From positions 1 through 44,877 of the forward strand of contig JAAVYW010000016.1 of the NCBI GenBank assembly GCA_022791315.1: 44,877 nt of DNA, read 5' to 3'. The DNA comes from Oscillospiraceae bacterium. Its GTDB lineage: Bacteria > Bacillota > Clostridia > Oscillospirales > Ruminococcaceae. A program made the translations under genes and the position numbers. Each line of letters opens with the position of its first letter. The first letter of the stretch is position 1. Below are positions 16,450 to 24,951 of this stretch, one piece after another. Below the pieces are notes generated by a model. The model worked only from the letters and a program-made list of their open reading frames with translations. It was not told where the DNA came from and did no database searches.

Positions 16450-18696
16450 ATGAAGCGGGAAGTAAAAGAGATGTCAGTGGTGGAGGGGACAGTGGAGAAC
16501 ATCATCTACCGCAACGACGAGACGGGCTATGCGGTGCTGGAGCTGGACAGGGAGGGGGAGCTGCTCACCGTGGTGGGGCTGATGCCCATGGTGGCCGAGG
16601 GGGAGCAGCTGCGGGTGCTGGGGAGCCACACCACCCATCCCCAGTTTGGGCCCCAGTTCCGGGCGGAGGTGTGTGAGCGGCGGCTGCCCGCCAATGCCAA
16701 CGCCATCTACCGGTATCTGAGCTCGGGGGTTATCAAGGGCATCGGGCCGGCTACGGCCAAGCGGATTGTGGACTTGTTTGGGGACGAGACGCTGGATATC
16801 ATCGAGAACTCGCCGGAGGAGCTGCGGAAAATCAAGGGCATCAGCGCCAAGAAGGCGGCGGAAATCTCGGCGGAATTCCTCAAAATCTACGGGATGAAAA
16901 ATGTGATGGCCTTTTTAAGCGGCTATGGCATCGAGCCCTTTTACTGCGTGGCGCTGTGGAAGAAATACGGCGTCTCCACCATTGAGCGGGTGAGGGAGAA
17001 CCCCTTCCTCATCTGTGCCGACGACATCGGGCTGCCCTTTGAGACGGCGGACGCCATCTGCCGGCAGCTGGAGATTCCCCAGGACAGCGAATTCCGGCTG
17101 AGTGCCGGGATTTTCTACGTGCTGCGGCACAACACCTACCGCGGGGGACACACCTGCCTGCCCAGGACCAAGCTGCTGGCTACTGCTGCCAACCTGCTCC
17201 AGTGCGAGGCGGAGGGGTTGGAGGACATCTTGGAGCAGGAGATTGGGTGGGGCAACCTGGTTTTGGAGGAGATTGGGGGGCGGGAATACATCTATGCCCC
17301 GGCGCTCTACGAGGCGGAGCTCTATGTGGCAGAGCGGGTGGGGCTGATTGCCTCCCACTACCCAGACACAGGGGAGGACTATGGGGCCCGCATCGCAAAG
17401 CTGGAACGGGAGAAGGGGATGGAATACGCCGCTTTGCAGCGCCGGGCCATCAGCGCCGCGCTGACCCAGGGCATCACCATCCTCACCGGGGGGCCGGGCA
17501 CGGGGAAGACCACAGCCATCAACGCCATTATCCGGCTGATGGAGGACGAGGGGCTCAAGGTGGCGATTGCCGCGCCCACGGGGCGGGCGGCCAAGCGCAT
17601 CAGCGAGCTCACCGGGTATGAGGCCAAGACGCTGCACCGGCTGCTGGAGGTGGACTTCGGCGAGGGGGAGCTGCCGGGCGGGGACGGGGGACGGACAAAG
17701 TTCAAGCGCTGTGAACACAACCCGCTGGACTGCGACGCCATCATTGTGGACGAGATGTCCATGGTGGACATTTTGCTCTTTGAATCGCTGCTGCACGCCT
17801 TAAAGCTCTCCACAAAAATCGTGCTGGTGGGGGACTCGGACCAGCTGCCCAGCGTGGGGGCGGGGAAGGTGCTGGGGGATTTGATTAAGAGCGACTGCGT
17901 GACAACCACCTGCCTCACCGAGATTTTCCGGCAGGCGGCCCAGAGCCAGATTGTGGTGGGCGCCCACAGCATTGTGCGGGGGGAGATGCCCGACCTGAGA
18001 AGCCGGGACGGGGACTTTTTCTTCCTGGCAAACCGGGGGGACTATGCCGCCGCGGCGCGGACGGTGTGCGACCTGTGTGTGCGGCGGCTGCCGAACGCCT
18101 ATGGCTATGACCCCTTTGGGCAAATCCAGGTGCTGGCCCCCAGCCGGGTGGGGGAGCTGGGCACTAACCACCTAAACCAGCTCTTGCAGGAGGCCCTGAA
18201 CCCCAGCGGGGAGGGGAAGCCGGAGGTGCGCTTTGAGAGCAAGCTCTTCCGGCAGGGGGACAAGGTGATGCAGATTCGCAATAACTACGACATCGAGTGG
18301 GTGGACGCCAAGGGGGAAGTGGGCCTGGGGGTGTTTAACGGGGACATCGGCATCATCCAAAAGGTGGACCGGGGGGCGGGGACCGTGACTATCCTCTTTG
18401 ACGACCGGACGGCGGAATATGCCAGGGAGATGCTGGGGGAGCTGGAGCTGGCCTACGCGGTGACAGTACACAAAAGCCAGGGGAGCGAGTTTGACGCGGT
18501 GGTGCTGCCGCTGATGAATGCCCATGAGAAGCTCTACTACCGGAATTTGTTGTATACGGCTGTCACCAGGGCCAAGAAGCTGCTGATTTTGCTGGGGAAA
18601 GAGTATACCGTGCGGGCGATGGTGGAGAACAACCGGAAGACGCTGCGGTATACCCATCTGGCCTATTTTTTGCGGCGGTTTCATGGGTTGGCGTAG
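16450..18696 (+). CDS. recD2: ATP-dependent RecD-like DNA helicase
   Basis: A 748-residue superfamily 1B 5'-3' DNA helicase of the RecD2 type, found in bacteria without RecBC partnership and involved in replication-fork maintenance and repair. Layout: N-terminal OB-like region (about 8-90), helix-hairpin-helix repeats (about 95-185, with IKGIGPATAKRIVDLFG and IKGISAKKAAEIS), Walker A GGPGTGKT at 347-354, Walker B DEMS at 434-437, GDSDQLPSVGAG, and motif VI near the C-terminus (VHKSQGSEFDAVV, LLYTAVTRAKK). The ATG at 16450 is used because GGAGAGGAGGGG precedes it and MKREVKEMSVVEGTVENIIYRN is the expected start. The frame is open further up to 16348, overlapping the previous gene. A repeat cluster follows the stop. 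Confidence 0.92.
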   Translation: MKREVKEMSVVEGTVENIIYRNDETGYAVLELDREGELLTVVGLMPMVAEGEQLRVLGSHTTHPQFGPQFRAEVCERRLPANANAIYRYLSSGVIKGIGPATAKRIVDLFGDETLDIIENSPEELRKIKGISAKKAAEISAEFLKIYGMKNVMAFLSGYGIEPFYCVALWKKYGVSTIERVRENPFLICADDIGLPFETADAICRQLEIPQDSEFRLSAGIFYVLRHNTYRGGHTCLPRTKLLATAANLLQCEAEGLEDILEQEIGWGNLVLEEIGGREYIYAPALYEAELYVAERVGLIASHYPDTGEDYGARIAKLEREKGMEYAALQRRAISAALTQGITILTGGPGTGKTTAINAIIRLMEDEGLKVAIAAPTGRAAKRISELTGYEAKTLHRLLEVDFGEGELPGGDGGRTKFKRCEHNPLDCDAIIVDEMSMVDILLFESLLHALKLSTKIVLVGDSDQLPSVGAGKVLGDLIKSDCVTTTCLTEIFRQAAQSQIVVGAHSIVRGEMPDLRSRDGDFFFLANRGDYAAAARTVCDLCVRRLPNAYGYDPFGQIQVLAPSRVGELGTNHLNQLLQEALNPSGEGKPEVRFESKLFRQGDKVMQIRNNYDIEWVDAKGEVGLGVFNGDIGIIQKVDRGAGTVTILFDDRTAEYAREMLGELELAYAVTVHKSQGSEFDAVVLPLMNAHEKLYYRNLLYTAVTRAKKLLILLGKEYTVRAMVENNRKTLRYTHLAYFLRRFHGLA

Positions 18697-18753
18697 CGGG
18701 CAGCCCGCGCGGGGAAGGAGAACGCAGAACCGGCGGCCTGCCCTGCCCCAGAA

Positions 18754-18895
18754 GATGGAGCCAGCGGCGCTGCTGCGCAAGGTCAACTTCGTTGACCTTC
18801 GCCCCGAAGGGGCGGGAACCTAAAAGGAAAGAAACTGCTCGGGGCACGTGCCTAAGGCCAACGTATGTTGGCCCCCGAAGGGGAGAAACCCAAAA
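18754..18895 (+). repeat. Structured intergenic repeat, copy B (two tandem units)
   Basis: First unit: GATGGAGCC (18754-18762), hairpin AAGGTCAAC/GTTGACCTT (18779-18787 with 18791-18799), hairpin CGCCCC/GGGGCG (18800-18805 with 18809-18814), then GGAACCTAAAAGGAAAG. Second unit: palindrome GGCACGTGCC (18843-18852), hairpin GGCCAAC/GTTGGCC (18856-18862 with 18867-18873), CCCCGAAGGGG and GAAACCCAAAAAA. Since this follows recD2, the hairpins may also end or protect its mRNA. Confidence 0.55.
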
Positions 18896-18973
18896 AATTG
18901 TGCAAAATGGCAGAGAAGAACCGGGGAGGACGGGAAAATATTTGGTGCGATGCGAAAAAATGCGCGGGGGCTC

Positions 18974-19002
18974 TTGCATTGGGGGAGAAAAATAGGTATA
19001 AT
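18974..19002 (+). promoter_or_regulatory. Promoter of the T-box operon
   Basis: TTGCAT (18974-18979), 17-base spacer, perfect TATAAT (18997-19002). Transcription would start near 19009, just before T-box Stem I. Confidence 0.75.
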
Positions 19003-19027
19003 ACTACAAACACAGAAATCACAAACG

Positions 19028-19312
19028 CGATGACGGGGAATAGTAGCTGTAAGGCCCTGCCACAGAGAGCTGCCGGGTGCTGGGAGGCGGCGCAGGCCCA
19101 AAGTGAACTCACCTCTGAGCGGTCCGCTGAAAGAATTGCGCGAGTAGGTTGGAACGGGTTTCTCCCGATACAGAGAAGTTGCGTTGCCGGGCGGAAAGCC
19201 TTAGACGCAGTGAGGGGTGGGCGCTTGGCCTGCAAGAGAAGTGGTACCGCGGAGATGCGCTGATTTGTGCGCCTTCGTCTTCTGGAATGGCGGAAGACGA
19301 AGGCGTTTTTGT
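19028..19312 (+). promoter_or_regulatory. T-box riboswitch, leucine specifier (CUC)
   Basis: A tRNA-sensing leader that ends transcription when its tRNA is charged. Stem I begins near 19028 with the conserved AGTA loop E strand (in AATAGTAGC) and AGAGAG (19053-19058). On the 3' side GTGAA is followed by CTC at 19108-19110 and then A, the normal specifier context. CTC codes Leu, as in the Bacillus ilv-leu T-box. The T-box sequence AAGTGGTACCGCGG lies at 19239-19252. Its TGGT pairs with an ACCA tRNA end, which matches the A discriminator of tRNA-Leu. The terminator is a 13-bp stem (19270-19282 with 19293-19305) with T-run 19306-19310. The next gene is an acyl-CoA synthetase, not an amino acid or aminoacyl-tRNA gene. 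The class is certain; the Leu reading is likely. Confidence 0.9.
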
Positions 19313-19351
19313 TTTCTGCCCGGGTTTCCCAATTTTAAAGAGAAAGGAACG

Positions 19352-21034
19352 ATGGAACTTATGCAGGAACTCATGAATATTACGGTGGGAAAGCAGCTGG
19401 AACAGGTGGCACAGAGGTTCCCCGACCGGGAATGCCTGAAATACACCGACCGGGATTACCGCCGCACCTGGCAGGAATTCAACGCGGAGGCGGAAAGGGT
19501 AGCCAGAGGGTTTATGGCTGCCGGCATTGGGAAGGGCGACCATGTGGCGATTTGGGCCACCAACGTGCCCGCCTGGATTATCACCCTCTTTGCCACTGCC
19601 AAAATCGGCGCAGTGCTGGTGACGGTGAACACCGCCTACAAGGTGTTTGAGCTGGAATACCTGATGCGGCAGTCGGACTCCAAGGCGCTGGTGCTCATCG
19701 ACGGCTACAAGGACGCGGACTATGTGCAGATTGTCAACGAGCTGTGCCCCACGCTGAAAAGCTCCAAGCCTGGGGAGCTGAATAACCCCATGCTGCCCTT
19801 CCTCAAAACCGTGATTTACGCGGGGGAGAAGGAGGAGACCCCGGCGGGGATGCTGCGGTTTGACAAGCTCTACAGCATGGCGGACGAGGTGGCCTATGAG
19901 GACTTTGAAGCCGTCTATGAGAGCCTGGATCCCCAGGAAGTGGTGAACATGCAGTATACCTCCGGGACCACAGGATTCCCCAAGGGGGTGATGCTCACCC
20001 ACTACAACATTGTCAACAACGGCAAGTGCATCGGCGACGCCATGAAGTTCACGGAGGAGGATAAGCTGTGTATCACCGTGCCCTTCTTCCACTGTTTTGG
20101 GCTGGTGCTGGCTATTATGGCCTGCCTGACCCACGCCACCTCCATGGTGCCGGTGGACTACTACCGGCCGCTGAAGGTGATGGAGGCCATTGAATACGAG
20201 CAGTGCACTGCAGTCCATGGGGTGCCCACTATGTTTATCGCCATGCTGGAACACCCGGAGTTTAAGCGTTTTACCTTCCCCAAGCTGCGCACGGGCATCA
20301 TGGCGGGCTCCCCCTGCCCGGTGAAGGTGATGCAGCAGGTAGTGGACGAGATGCACATGCGGGACATCACCATCTCCTACGGGCAGACGGAGGCCTCCCC
20401 GGTGTGTACCCAGACCACTACGGACGACAGCATTGAGGTGCGGGTGGCCACTGTGGGGAAGGCGATGCCCTTTATTGAGTGCAAGCTGGTGGACCCGGAA
20501 ACCGGGGAGGATATCACTGCGCCCGGCGTGCCCGGCGAATTTTGCGCCAGAGGCTACAATATTATGAAGGGATACTACAAAATGGAGGAGGCCACAGCCC
20601 AGGCGATTGATAAAGATGGCTGGCTTCACACAGGAGACCTTGCAAGTGTGGACGAAAAGGGGTATTATAAGATTACGGGCCGAATCAAGGATATGATTAT
20701 CCGGGGCGGAGAAAACATTTATCCCAAGGAGCTGGAGGAATTCCTCTACCACAATCCCAAAGTGCAGGATGTCCAAGTCATCGGCGTGCCCAGCAAGGTG
20801 TATGGCGAGGAGATTATGGCCTGCATTATCCTCAAGGAGGGGGAGACCCTGACCGAGGACGAGGTGAAGGCGGAGATGAGGGCCAACATGGCAAAGCACA
20901 AGGTGCCCAGCTATGTGGCGTTTATGGAGGAATTCCCCATGACAGCCAGCGGGAAAATCCAGAAGTTTAAGCTCAGGGACTGGGCGGTGGACTATCTGGG
21001 GCTCCGGGATGCGGCCGCAATAGAAACAGCATGA
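19352..21034 (+). CDS. Acyl-CoA synthetase (AMP-forming), T-box controlled
   Basis: A 560-residue ANL-superfamily ligase: carboxylic acid + ATP + CoA to acyl-CoA + AMP + PPi. The AMP-binding P-loop is YTSGTTGFPKGVMLTH, the adenine motif is SYGQTEASP, the hinge/ATP segment is GWLHTGDLASVDEKGYYKITGRIKDMIIRGGENIYPKELEE, and the C-terminal catalytic lysine lies in ASGKIQKFKLRD. The overall layout is like medium-chain or branched-chain fatty acyl-CoA ligases (FadD/LcfB/YngI type). The ATG at 19352 is preferred (SD AGAAAGGAA) because the longer frame from 19217 would start inside the T-box. Control by a leucine T-box suggests activation of a leucine-related acid such as isovalerate for leucine synthesis by reductive carboxylation; this is inference. 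Two genes follow closely and probably share the transcript. Confidence 0.88.
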   Translation: MELMQELMNITVGKQLEQVAQRFPDRECLKYTDRDYRRTWQEFNAEAERVARGFMAAGIGKGDHVAIWATNVPAWIITLFATAKIGAVLVTVNTAYKVFELEYLMRQSDSKALVLIDGYKDADYVQIVNELCPTLKSSKPGELNNPMLPFLKTVIYAGEKEETPAGMLRFDKLYSMADEVAYEDFEAVYESLDPQEVVNMQYTSGTTGFPKGVMLTHYNIVNNGKCIGDAMKFTEEDKLCITVPFFHCFGLVLAIMACLTHATSMVPVDYYRPLKVMEAIEYEQCTAVHGVPTMFIAMLEHPEFKRFTFPKLRTGIMAGSPCPVKVMQQVVDEMHMRDITISYGQTEASPVCTQTTTDDSIEVRVATVGKAMPFIECKLVDPETGEDITAPGVPGEFCARGYNIMKGYYKMEEATAQAIDKDGWLHTGDLASVDEKGYYKITGRIKDMIIRGGENIYPKELEEFLYHNPKVQDVQVIGVPSKVYGEEIMACIILKEGETLTEDEVKAEMRANMAKHKVPSYVAFMEEFPMTASGKIQKFKLRDWAVDYLGLRDAAAIETA

Positions 21035-21077
21035 CGCCGGACCTTGCAATTGCCCGGCGCATGCCGGGGAGCGTGCG

Positions 21078-22853
21078 ATGAAAACTATGGAGAATACCAC
21101 CAAACTTTGCATGGGGTGTATGCGGGAGATTGGAGATGTCCGCAAATGCCCGTACTGCGGCTATATTGAGGAGAGCCTATACAGCCCCCGCTTTTTGGGG
21201 GAGAAAACCCTGCTGAAGGAACAGTATATCGTAGGGCGCTCATTGTCCCAGAACGATGAGGGGATTACATACATTGGCTATGACATCTCCAAATCGCAGA
21301 AGGTTTTTGTGCGGGAGTACATGCCTGACCTGCTGTGCGAACGGGCAGACGGGGGGAACACCGTGAACCCCCGCAAGGGATGCCAGAAATCCTTTGAACA
21401 GTATGAGCGGGAATTTGTCATCCTCTCGAAAAAGATGGTGACAGTGAAGCAGCTCTCCGGGGTGATGAGCATCCAGGACCTGTTTTTGCAGAATGGGACG
21501 GTTTATGCCGTCTACACCTATGTGGAGAGTATGTCCTTCAGCGACTTTTTGGGAAAAAACCTGGGGGAGCTGACGCTGGAACAGACCAAGTTCCTTTTTG
21601 TGCCCCTGCTGGAATCCCTGGCGAGGCTCCACGAGTCGGGAGTCATCCACGGCTCTATCTCGCCGGCCAGCGTGTTTATTGACACCAAGGGCGACTTGAT
21701 TTTGGGTATCCCCAGCATCTACTCGGCTTGCTCCCACAACTCGGACTTTGCCGGGATTGTGGCACAGGGCTATGCGGCGCCGGAGCAGTACGAGCAGGAG
21801 GGGAAGCTGACGGCCCGCAGCGATATTTACTCTGTGTGCGCTATGATTTACCGCAGCCTTACCGGCACCATGCCGCCGGAGGCCTATGGCAGGCAGAAGA
21901 ACGACAACACCCTTACTATTCAAAAAATCAACCCCTCTATCCCGCTGGAGCTGTCGGACGCTATCTCCAAGGGGATGTCCTACCGGGCGGACGCGCGGTA
22001 TGACAGCGTGAGGCCTATCTTGGAGCTTTTGCAGCGGGCCAAGAGCGTGGCTATTATCCCCAAGGGGATTGAAAAGGAGATTGCCCCCCCGCCGCCGGGG
22101 CCTGAGAAAAAGGAACGGGTATCCGCGGTGCGCTCTTACGAGACGGTGCGGCCCAGGCGGAAGAAGGCCAAGAAGCGGCGGCGGTTCCCCTATGGGATTG
22201 TGTCGTTCTTCGTGTCGCTGGTGCTGATTGGGGCAGTGGCGGCGATGCTGTTTTACGATTTATACGGCGAAAAGGTGGATAAGGCCTTTGGTTGGAACTT
22301 CTACAGCCAGCAGAATTTGGGGCAGGGGGAGGCGCTGAACCCGCCTGCTCCCTCCCAGTATGAGCCGAGTACTGACGAGGAGGAGAGCGAGACCCGCAAG
22401 CAAGTGCCGGTGTTTATCGGGCAGGTGTCCCAGGCAGTGCTGGAAAACGGGGACTACACCGCCCTCTTTGCCTTCCAGGTGCAGGAATCGGAGTCTAACC
22501 TCTACGGGCCAGGGGTGGTTATCGACCAGAACCCCACGCCGGGCAGTTTTGTGGACTACGACGGGACGCCTGTGCCGGTGACAATTGTGGTGAGTGTAGG
22601 GGGACAGACAGTAAAAGTGCCCGACATTGTGGGCAAGAACATCGCCGACGCGGTTCCGCTGCTCACCGAGCGGGGGATACAGTATGACACGGTGTATGTA
22701 TATGACAACGACGCGGAGGAGGGCATTGTGCTGCGCATGGACTTCCCCGCTGAGACGGAGATTGACCCATCGGTTTCCCTGACGGTGTATGTGGCTAAGA
22801 GCTATGAGACCGAGGAACCAGAGGAATCAGAGGAGACCGGAGACGAAGAGTGA
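21078..22853 (+). CDS. Zinc-ribbon / pseudokinase / transmembrane / PASTA-like protein
   Basis: A 591-residue membrane protein with the build of a PknB-type Ser/Thr kinase but a degraded active site. Residues 11-27 form a zinc ribbon (CMGC...CPYCG). The kinase-like domain spans about 44-320. Its VAVK lysine position reads VREYM, the HRD motif is HGS (191-193), so the catalytic Asp is absent, and no DFG motif is visible. The APE motif (GYAAPEQY, 231-238) and D-I-Y-S (249-252) remain, so the fold is probably kept. A basic stretch (359-369) leads into one membrane helix (372-392). Outside are two PASTA-like repeats (about 441-508 and 511-574) and an acidic tail. PASTA domains bind muropeptides or cell-wall ligands. 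It probably acts as a scaffold or sensor. It begins 43 bases after the synthetase. Confidence 0.8.
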   Translation: MKTMENTTKLCMGCMREIGDVRKCPYCGYIEESLYSPRFLGEKTLLKEQYIVGRSLSQNDEGITYIGYDISKSQKVFVREYMPDLLCERADGGNTVNPRKGCQKSFEQYEREFVILSKKMVTVKQLSGVMSIQDLFLQNGTVYAVYTYVESMSFSDFLGKNLGELTLEQTKFLFVPLLESLARLHESGVIHGSISPASVFIDTKGDLILGIPSIYSACSHNSDFAGIVAQGYAAPEQYEQEGKLTARSDIYSVCAMIYRSLTGTMPPEAYGRQKNDNTLTIQKINPSIPLELSDAISKGMSYRADARYDSVRPILELLQRAKSVAIIPKGIEKEIAPPPPGPEKKERVSAVRSYETVRPRRKKAKKRRRFPYGIVSFFVSLVLIGAVAAMLFYDLYGEKVDKAFGWNFYSQQNLGQGEALNPPAPSQYEPSTDEEESETRKQVPVFIGQVSQAVLENGDYTALFAFQVQESESNLYGPGVVIDQNPTPGSFVDYDGTPVPVTIVVSVGGQTVKVPDIVGKNIADAVPLLTERGIQYDTVYVYDNDAEEGIVLRMDFPAETEIDPSVSLTVYVAKSYETEEPEESEETGDEE

Positions 22854-22870
22854 TGAAAGGATGATTCCCT

Positions 22871-23683
22871 ATGAAACTGGCATTTTCAACGCTGGGCTGC
22901 CCGGACTGGAAATTTTCGGAAATCTATGCCACTGCCAAGGACTTGGGGCTGGCCGGAGTGGAAATCCGGGGCATTGCCAACGAGATGAGCGCCCCGCGTA
23001 TCAAGGCCTTTTCCCCGGAACAGCTGCCTAAGACACTGGAAAAGCTGGGGGAGAAAAATTTGGAAATCCCCATGCTCACCTCGGGGGCAGTTTTGGGCGA
23101 CCCGGAAAAGGTTGCGGCCTATGTGGCCGAGGCCAAGGAATACTTGGACCTGGCGGAGAAGCTGGGCACCCCCTATGTGCGGGTGCTGATTTCCCCTGAC
23201 ACCTTTCCGAAGGAGAGCGATGACCTAGAGTGCTGCAAACGGGCCTATGGGGAGCTGTGTGATTATGCCACGGGCAGGCAGGTGACCCCCCTGATTGAGA
23301 CCAACGCCGCCCTGGCGGATACCGGGGTGCTGCGGGAGTTTTTGCAGGATGTGGGCCGGGAGAATATGGGGGTGCTGTGGGACATCCACCATCCCTTCCG
23401 GTACTTCGGGGAAGCGCCCCGGACAACCTATGACAACATCGGGAAATATGTGAAATATGTGCATGTGAAGGACTCTGTAATGCAGGGGGACAAGGTGGAA
23501 TACCGGATGATGGGCTATGGCGATGTGCCCGTCTTTGACAGCATGAAGGCGCTGCATGACGGCGGGTATCAGGGCTATGTCTCCCTGGAATGGGTGAAGC
23601 GGTGGTGCCCTGATTTGCAGGAGCCGGGGATTGTCTTCTCCCACTTCGCCAGCTATATGAACTATTTGCTCAACCAGCTTTAA
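22871..23683 (+). CDS. Sugar phosphate isomerase/epimerase family protein (TIM barrel)
   Basis: A 270-residue xylose-isomerase-like TIM barrel (AP endonuclease 2 superfamily). It starts MKLAFSTLGCPDWKFSEIY and contains the usual metal-ligand segments: GVEIRG, LIETN, VLWDIHHPF, YVHVKDS and VSLEWVKRW. Members isomerise or epimerise keto-sugars or polyols, such as inosose and hydroxypyruvate relatives, using a divalent metal. The exact substrate cannot be read. It begins 17 bases after the pseudokinase stop and is therefore likely in the T-box unit. SD AAAGGATGA precedes the ATG. Another barrel of the same superfamily is fused to a pyrophosphatase-like domain at 40173. Confidence 0.8.
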   Translation: MKLAFSTLGCPDWKFSEIYATAKDLGLAGVEIRGIANEMSAPRIKAFSPEQLPKTLEKLGEKNLEIPMLTSGAVLGDPEKVAAYVAEAKEYLDLAEKLGTPYVRVLISPDTFPKESDDLECCKRAYGELCDYATGRQVTPLIETNAALADTGVLREFLQDVGRENMGVLWDIHHPFRYFGEAPRTTYDNIGKYVKYVHVKDSVMQGDKVEYRMMGYGDVPVFDSMKALHDGGYQGYVSLEWVKRWCPDLQEPGIVFSHFASYMNYLLNQL

Positions 23684-23750
23684 GGCGTGGAGCATGTGTT
23701 GCCCGCCGGGGGAAGGACGACCCGGAACAGGCGGCCCGCCCGGCTGAAAA

Positions 23751-23867
23751 GATGGAGCCGGTGCGCACTTTGCGCGGGGCTAAGCTTATTGGCTTGGCCC
23801 CGGAAGAATTATTGACGGCAATTCTTCCAGGCTAGCTCTGCTGGCCTTTGAACCCTAGAGGAAAAAC
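23751..23867 (+). repeat. Structured intergenic repeat, copy C (upstream of NUDIX gene)
   Basis: The core GATGGAGCC (23751-23759) is followed by GCGCA/TGCGC (23763-23767 with 23771-23775), as in copy A. A longer hairpin region with GGCTAAGC/GGCTTGGCC follows, then an AATTCTTCC-type inverted pair (near 23804-23829). The tail TTTGAACCCTAGAGGAAAAAC closes the unit at 23847-23867. Confidence 0.5.
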
Positions 23868-23891
23868 AGTGACAGCGAGGGAGGCGGAACA

Positions 23892-24344
23892 ATGGCGGAG
23901 CGGGCCAGGGAGACAGTGGAACTGATGAATATGTGTATGATACGCGACCCGGAGAACGGCAGGGTACTGGTGATGGACAAGCAGCAGGGCTATCGGGGGC
24001 ACACTTTTCCCGGCGGGCACCTGGAGCCGGGGGAGGCGGTGGTGCCCTCTGTGGTGCGGGAAATCCAGGAGGAGACCGGGTTGACCGTGGAAAAATTGCG
24101 GTTTTGCGGCGTGAAGGACTGGATAAACGAAACCCACCGCTGCCTGCTTTTCCTCTTTGCCACAGAGCATTTCTCCGGCACCCTTGTCCCGGACGGGGAG
24201 GAGGGGCCCCTGTGCTGGATGACCTTGGAGGAGCTGCGGGGCGCCGACCTGGCCGAGGGCTTTGAGCGGACTTTACGGATGTTTTTGGAAGAGGGCCTCT
24301 GCGAGTTCTATGTGGACGCGGAAGACCGATGGGAATTCTTTTAA
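23892..24344 (+). CDS. NUDIX hydrolase (MutT-like)
   Basis: A 150-residue hydrolase of nucleoside diphosphates linked to another group. The Nudix box is complete (GGHLEPGEAVVPSVVREIQEETGL, shown in parts: GGHLEPGEA, then VVREIQEETGL), with the REIQEE metal-binding glutamates. The N-terminal MNMCMIRDPENGRVLVMDK and the LCWMTLEEL segment resemble the 8-oxo-dGTP diphosphatase group of Firmicutes (YtkD/MutX type). It probably cleans oxidised nucleotides, but NUDIX substrates are hard to predict. The ATG follows GAGGGAGGCGG. It is preceded by repeat copy C and followed 18 bases later by a membrane protein gene. Confidence 0.85.
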   Translation: MAERARETVELMNMCMIRDPENGRVLVMDKQQGYRGHTFPGGHLEPGEAVVPSVVREIQEETGLTVEKLRFCGVKDWINETHRCLLFLFATEHFSGTLVPDGEEGPLCWMTLEELRGADLAEGFERTLRMFLEEGLCEFYVDAEDRWEFF

Positions 24345-24362
24345 CCGGACGGGGGCGGGATT

Positions 24363-24884
24363 GTGGAGAAAAAGACGCGCCTGCCCCAGTGCCTGCTGTT
24401 ATATGCGGTGGGGGCTGGGGTGGGCTTTTCCTTTTGGATGATTGTGCTGGCGGGATGCGGGTTGATGTTCCGCAGGTGGGTGTATATACTGGCGGCGGTG
24501 GTGATTCTGTCCGGCGGCATCGCGGGGGTGGTGCAGCTAATCCTGTGGCTCAAAAGCAGGGCGGCCAAGGCGGTGCTGCTGGTTTTGTTTGCACTGGTGC
24601 TGGCCTTTGAGGTGTTCCCGGTGCTGGTGGTGTTCTATGCCTTCGGCGAACAGGAATACGTGGTGGAGCGGGAGGGGAAGCAGTATGTGGTCTATGTGAA
24701 GCAGTTCCTCAAAACCTGGGTGGAGTACTATGACTACCGGAATTTCCTGGTGGCGGGGAACCGGAAACGGATAGAAGAGTTTTACGGGAAGCAGTACTTT
24801 GACCCGGGGGACATGGAGCATAACCGGGAGGCTGTGGTGGAGGCCACTTATTACGACGATGAGGGGAATGCGGCGGGGGGATGA
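24363..24884 (+). CDS. Membrane protein of unknown function
   Basis: A 173-residue protein starting at GTG after GGGGGCGGG. It has three predicted membrane helices (about 10-33, 38-61 and 67-93), ending FEVFPVLVVFYAFG. The soluble C-terminal part (about 95-173) is rich in Tyr and Glu (YVVEREGKQYVVYVKQFLKTWVEYYDY). No family is recognised. It is probably co-transcribed with the NUDIX gene. A strong terminator follows. Confidence 0.65.
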   Translation: MEKKTRLPQCLLLYAVGAGVGFSFWMIVLAGCGLMFRRWVYILAAVVILSGGIAGVVQLILWLKSRAAKAVLLVLFALVLAFEVFPVLVVFYAFGEQEYVVEREGKQYVVYVKQFLKTWVEYYDYRNFLVAGNRKRIEEFYGKQYFDPGDMEHNREAVVEATYYDDEGNAAGG

Positions 24885-24908
24885 GGACGCCGGAATCCGG
24901 ACGGGCGC

Positions 24909-24943
24909 AAAAATCCCCCGGCACATTGTGCCGGGGGATTTGG
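24909..24943. terminator. Bidirectional terminator after membrane protein gene
   Basis: AAATCCCCCGGCAC (24911-24924) pairs with GTGCCGGGGGATTT (24928-24941) around ATT. It sits beside the end of the opposite-strand acetyltransferase remnant. Confidence 0.8.
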
Positions 24944-24951
24944 CTCATTTT

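Noticed and set aside
19109..21145. 678-codon minus-strand frame over the acyl-CoA synthetase and T-box
   Set aside because: Shadow of the synthetase; it crosses the T-box and has low-quality composition.
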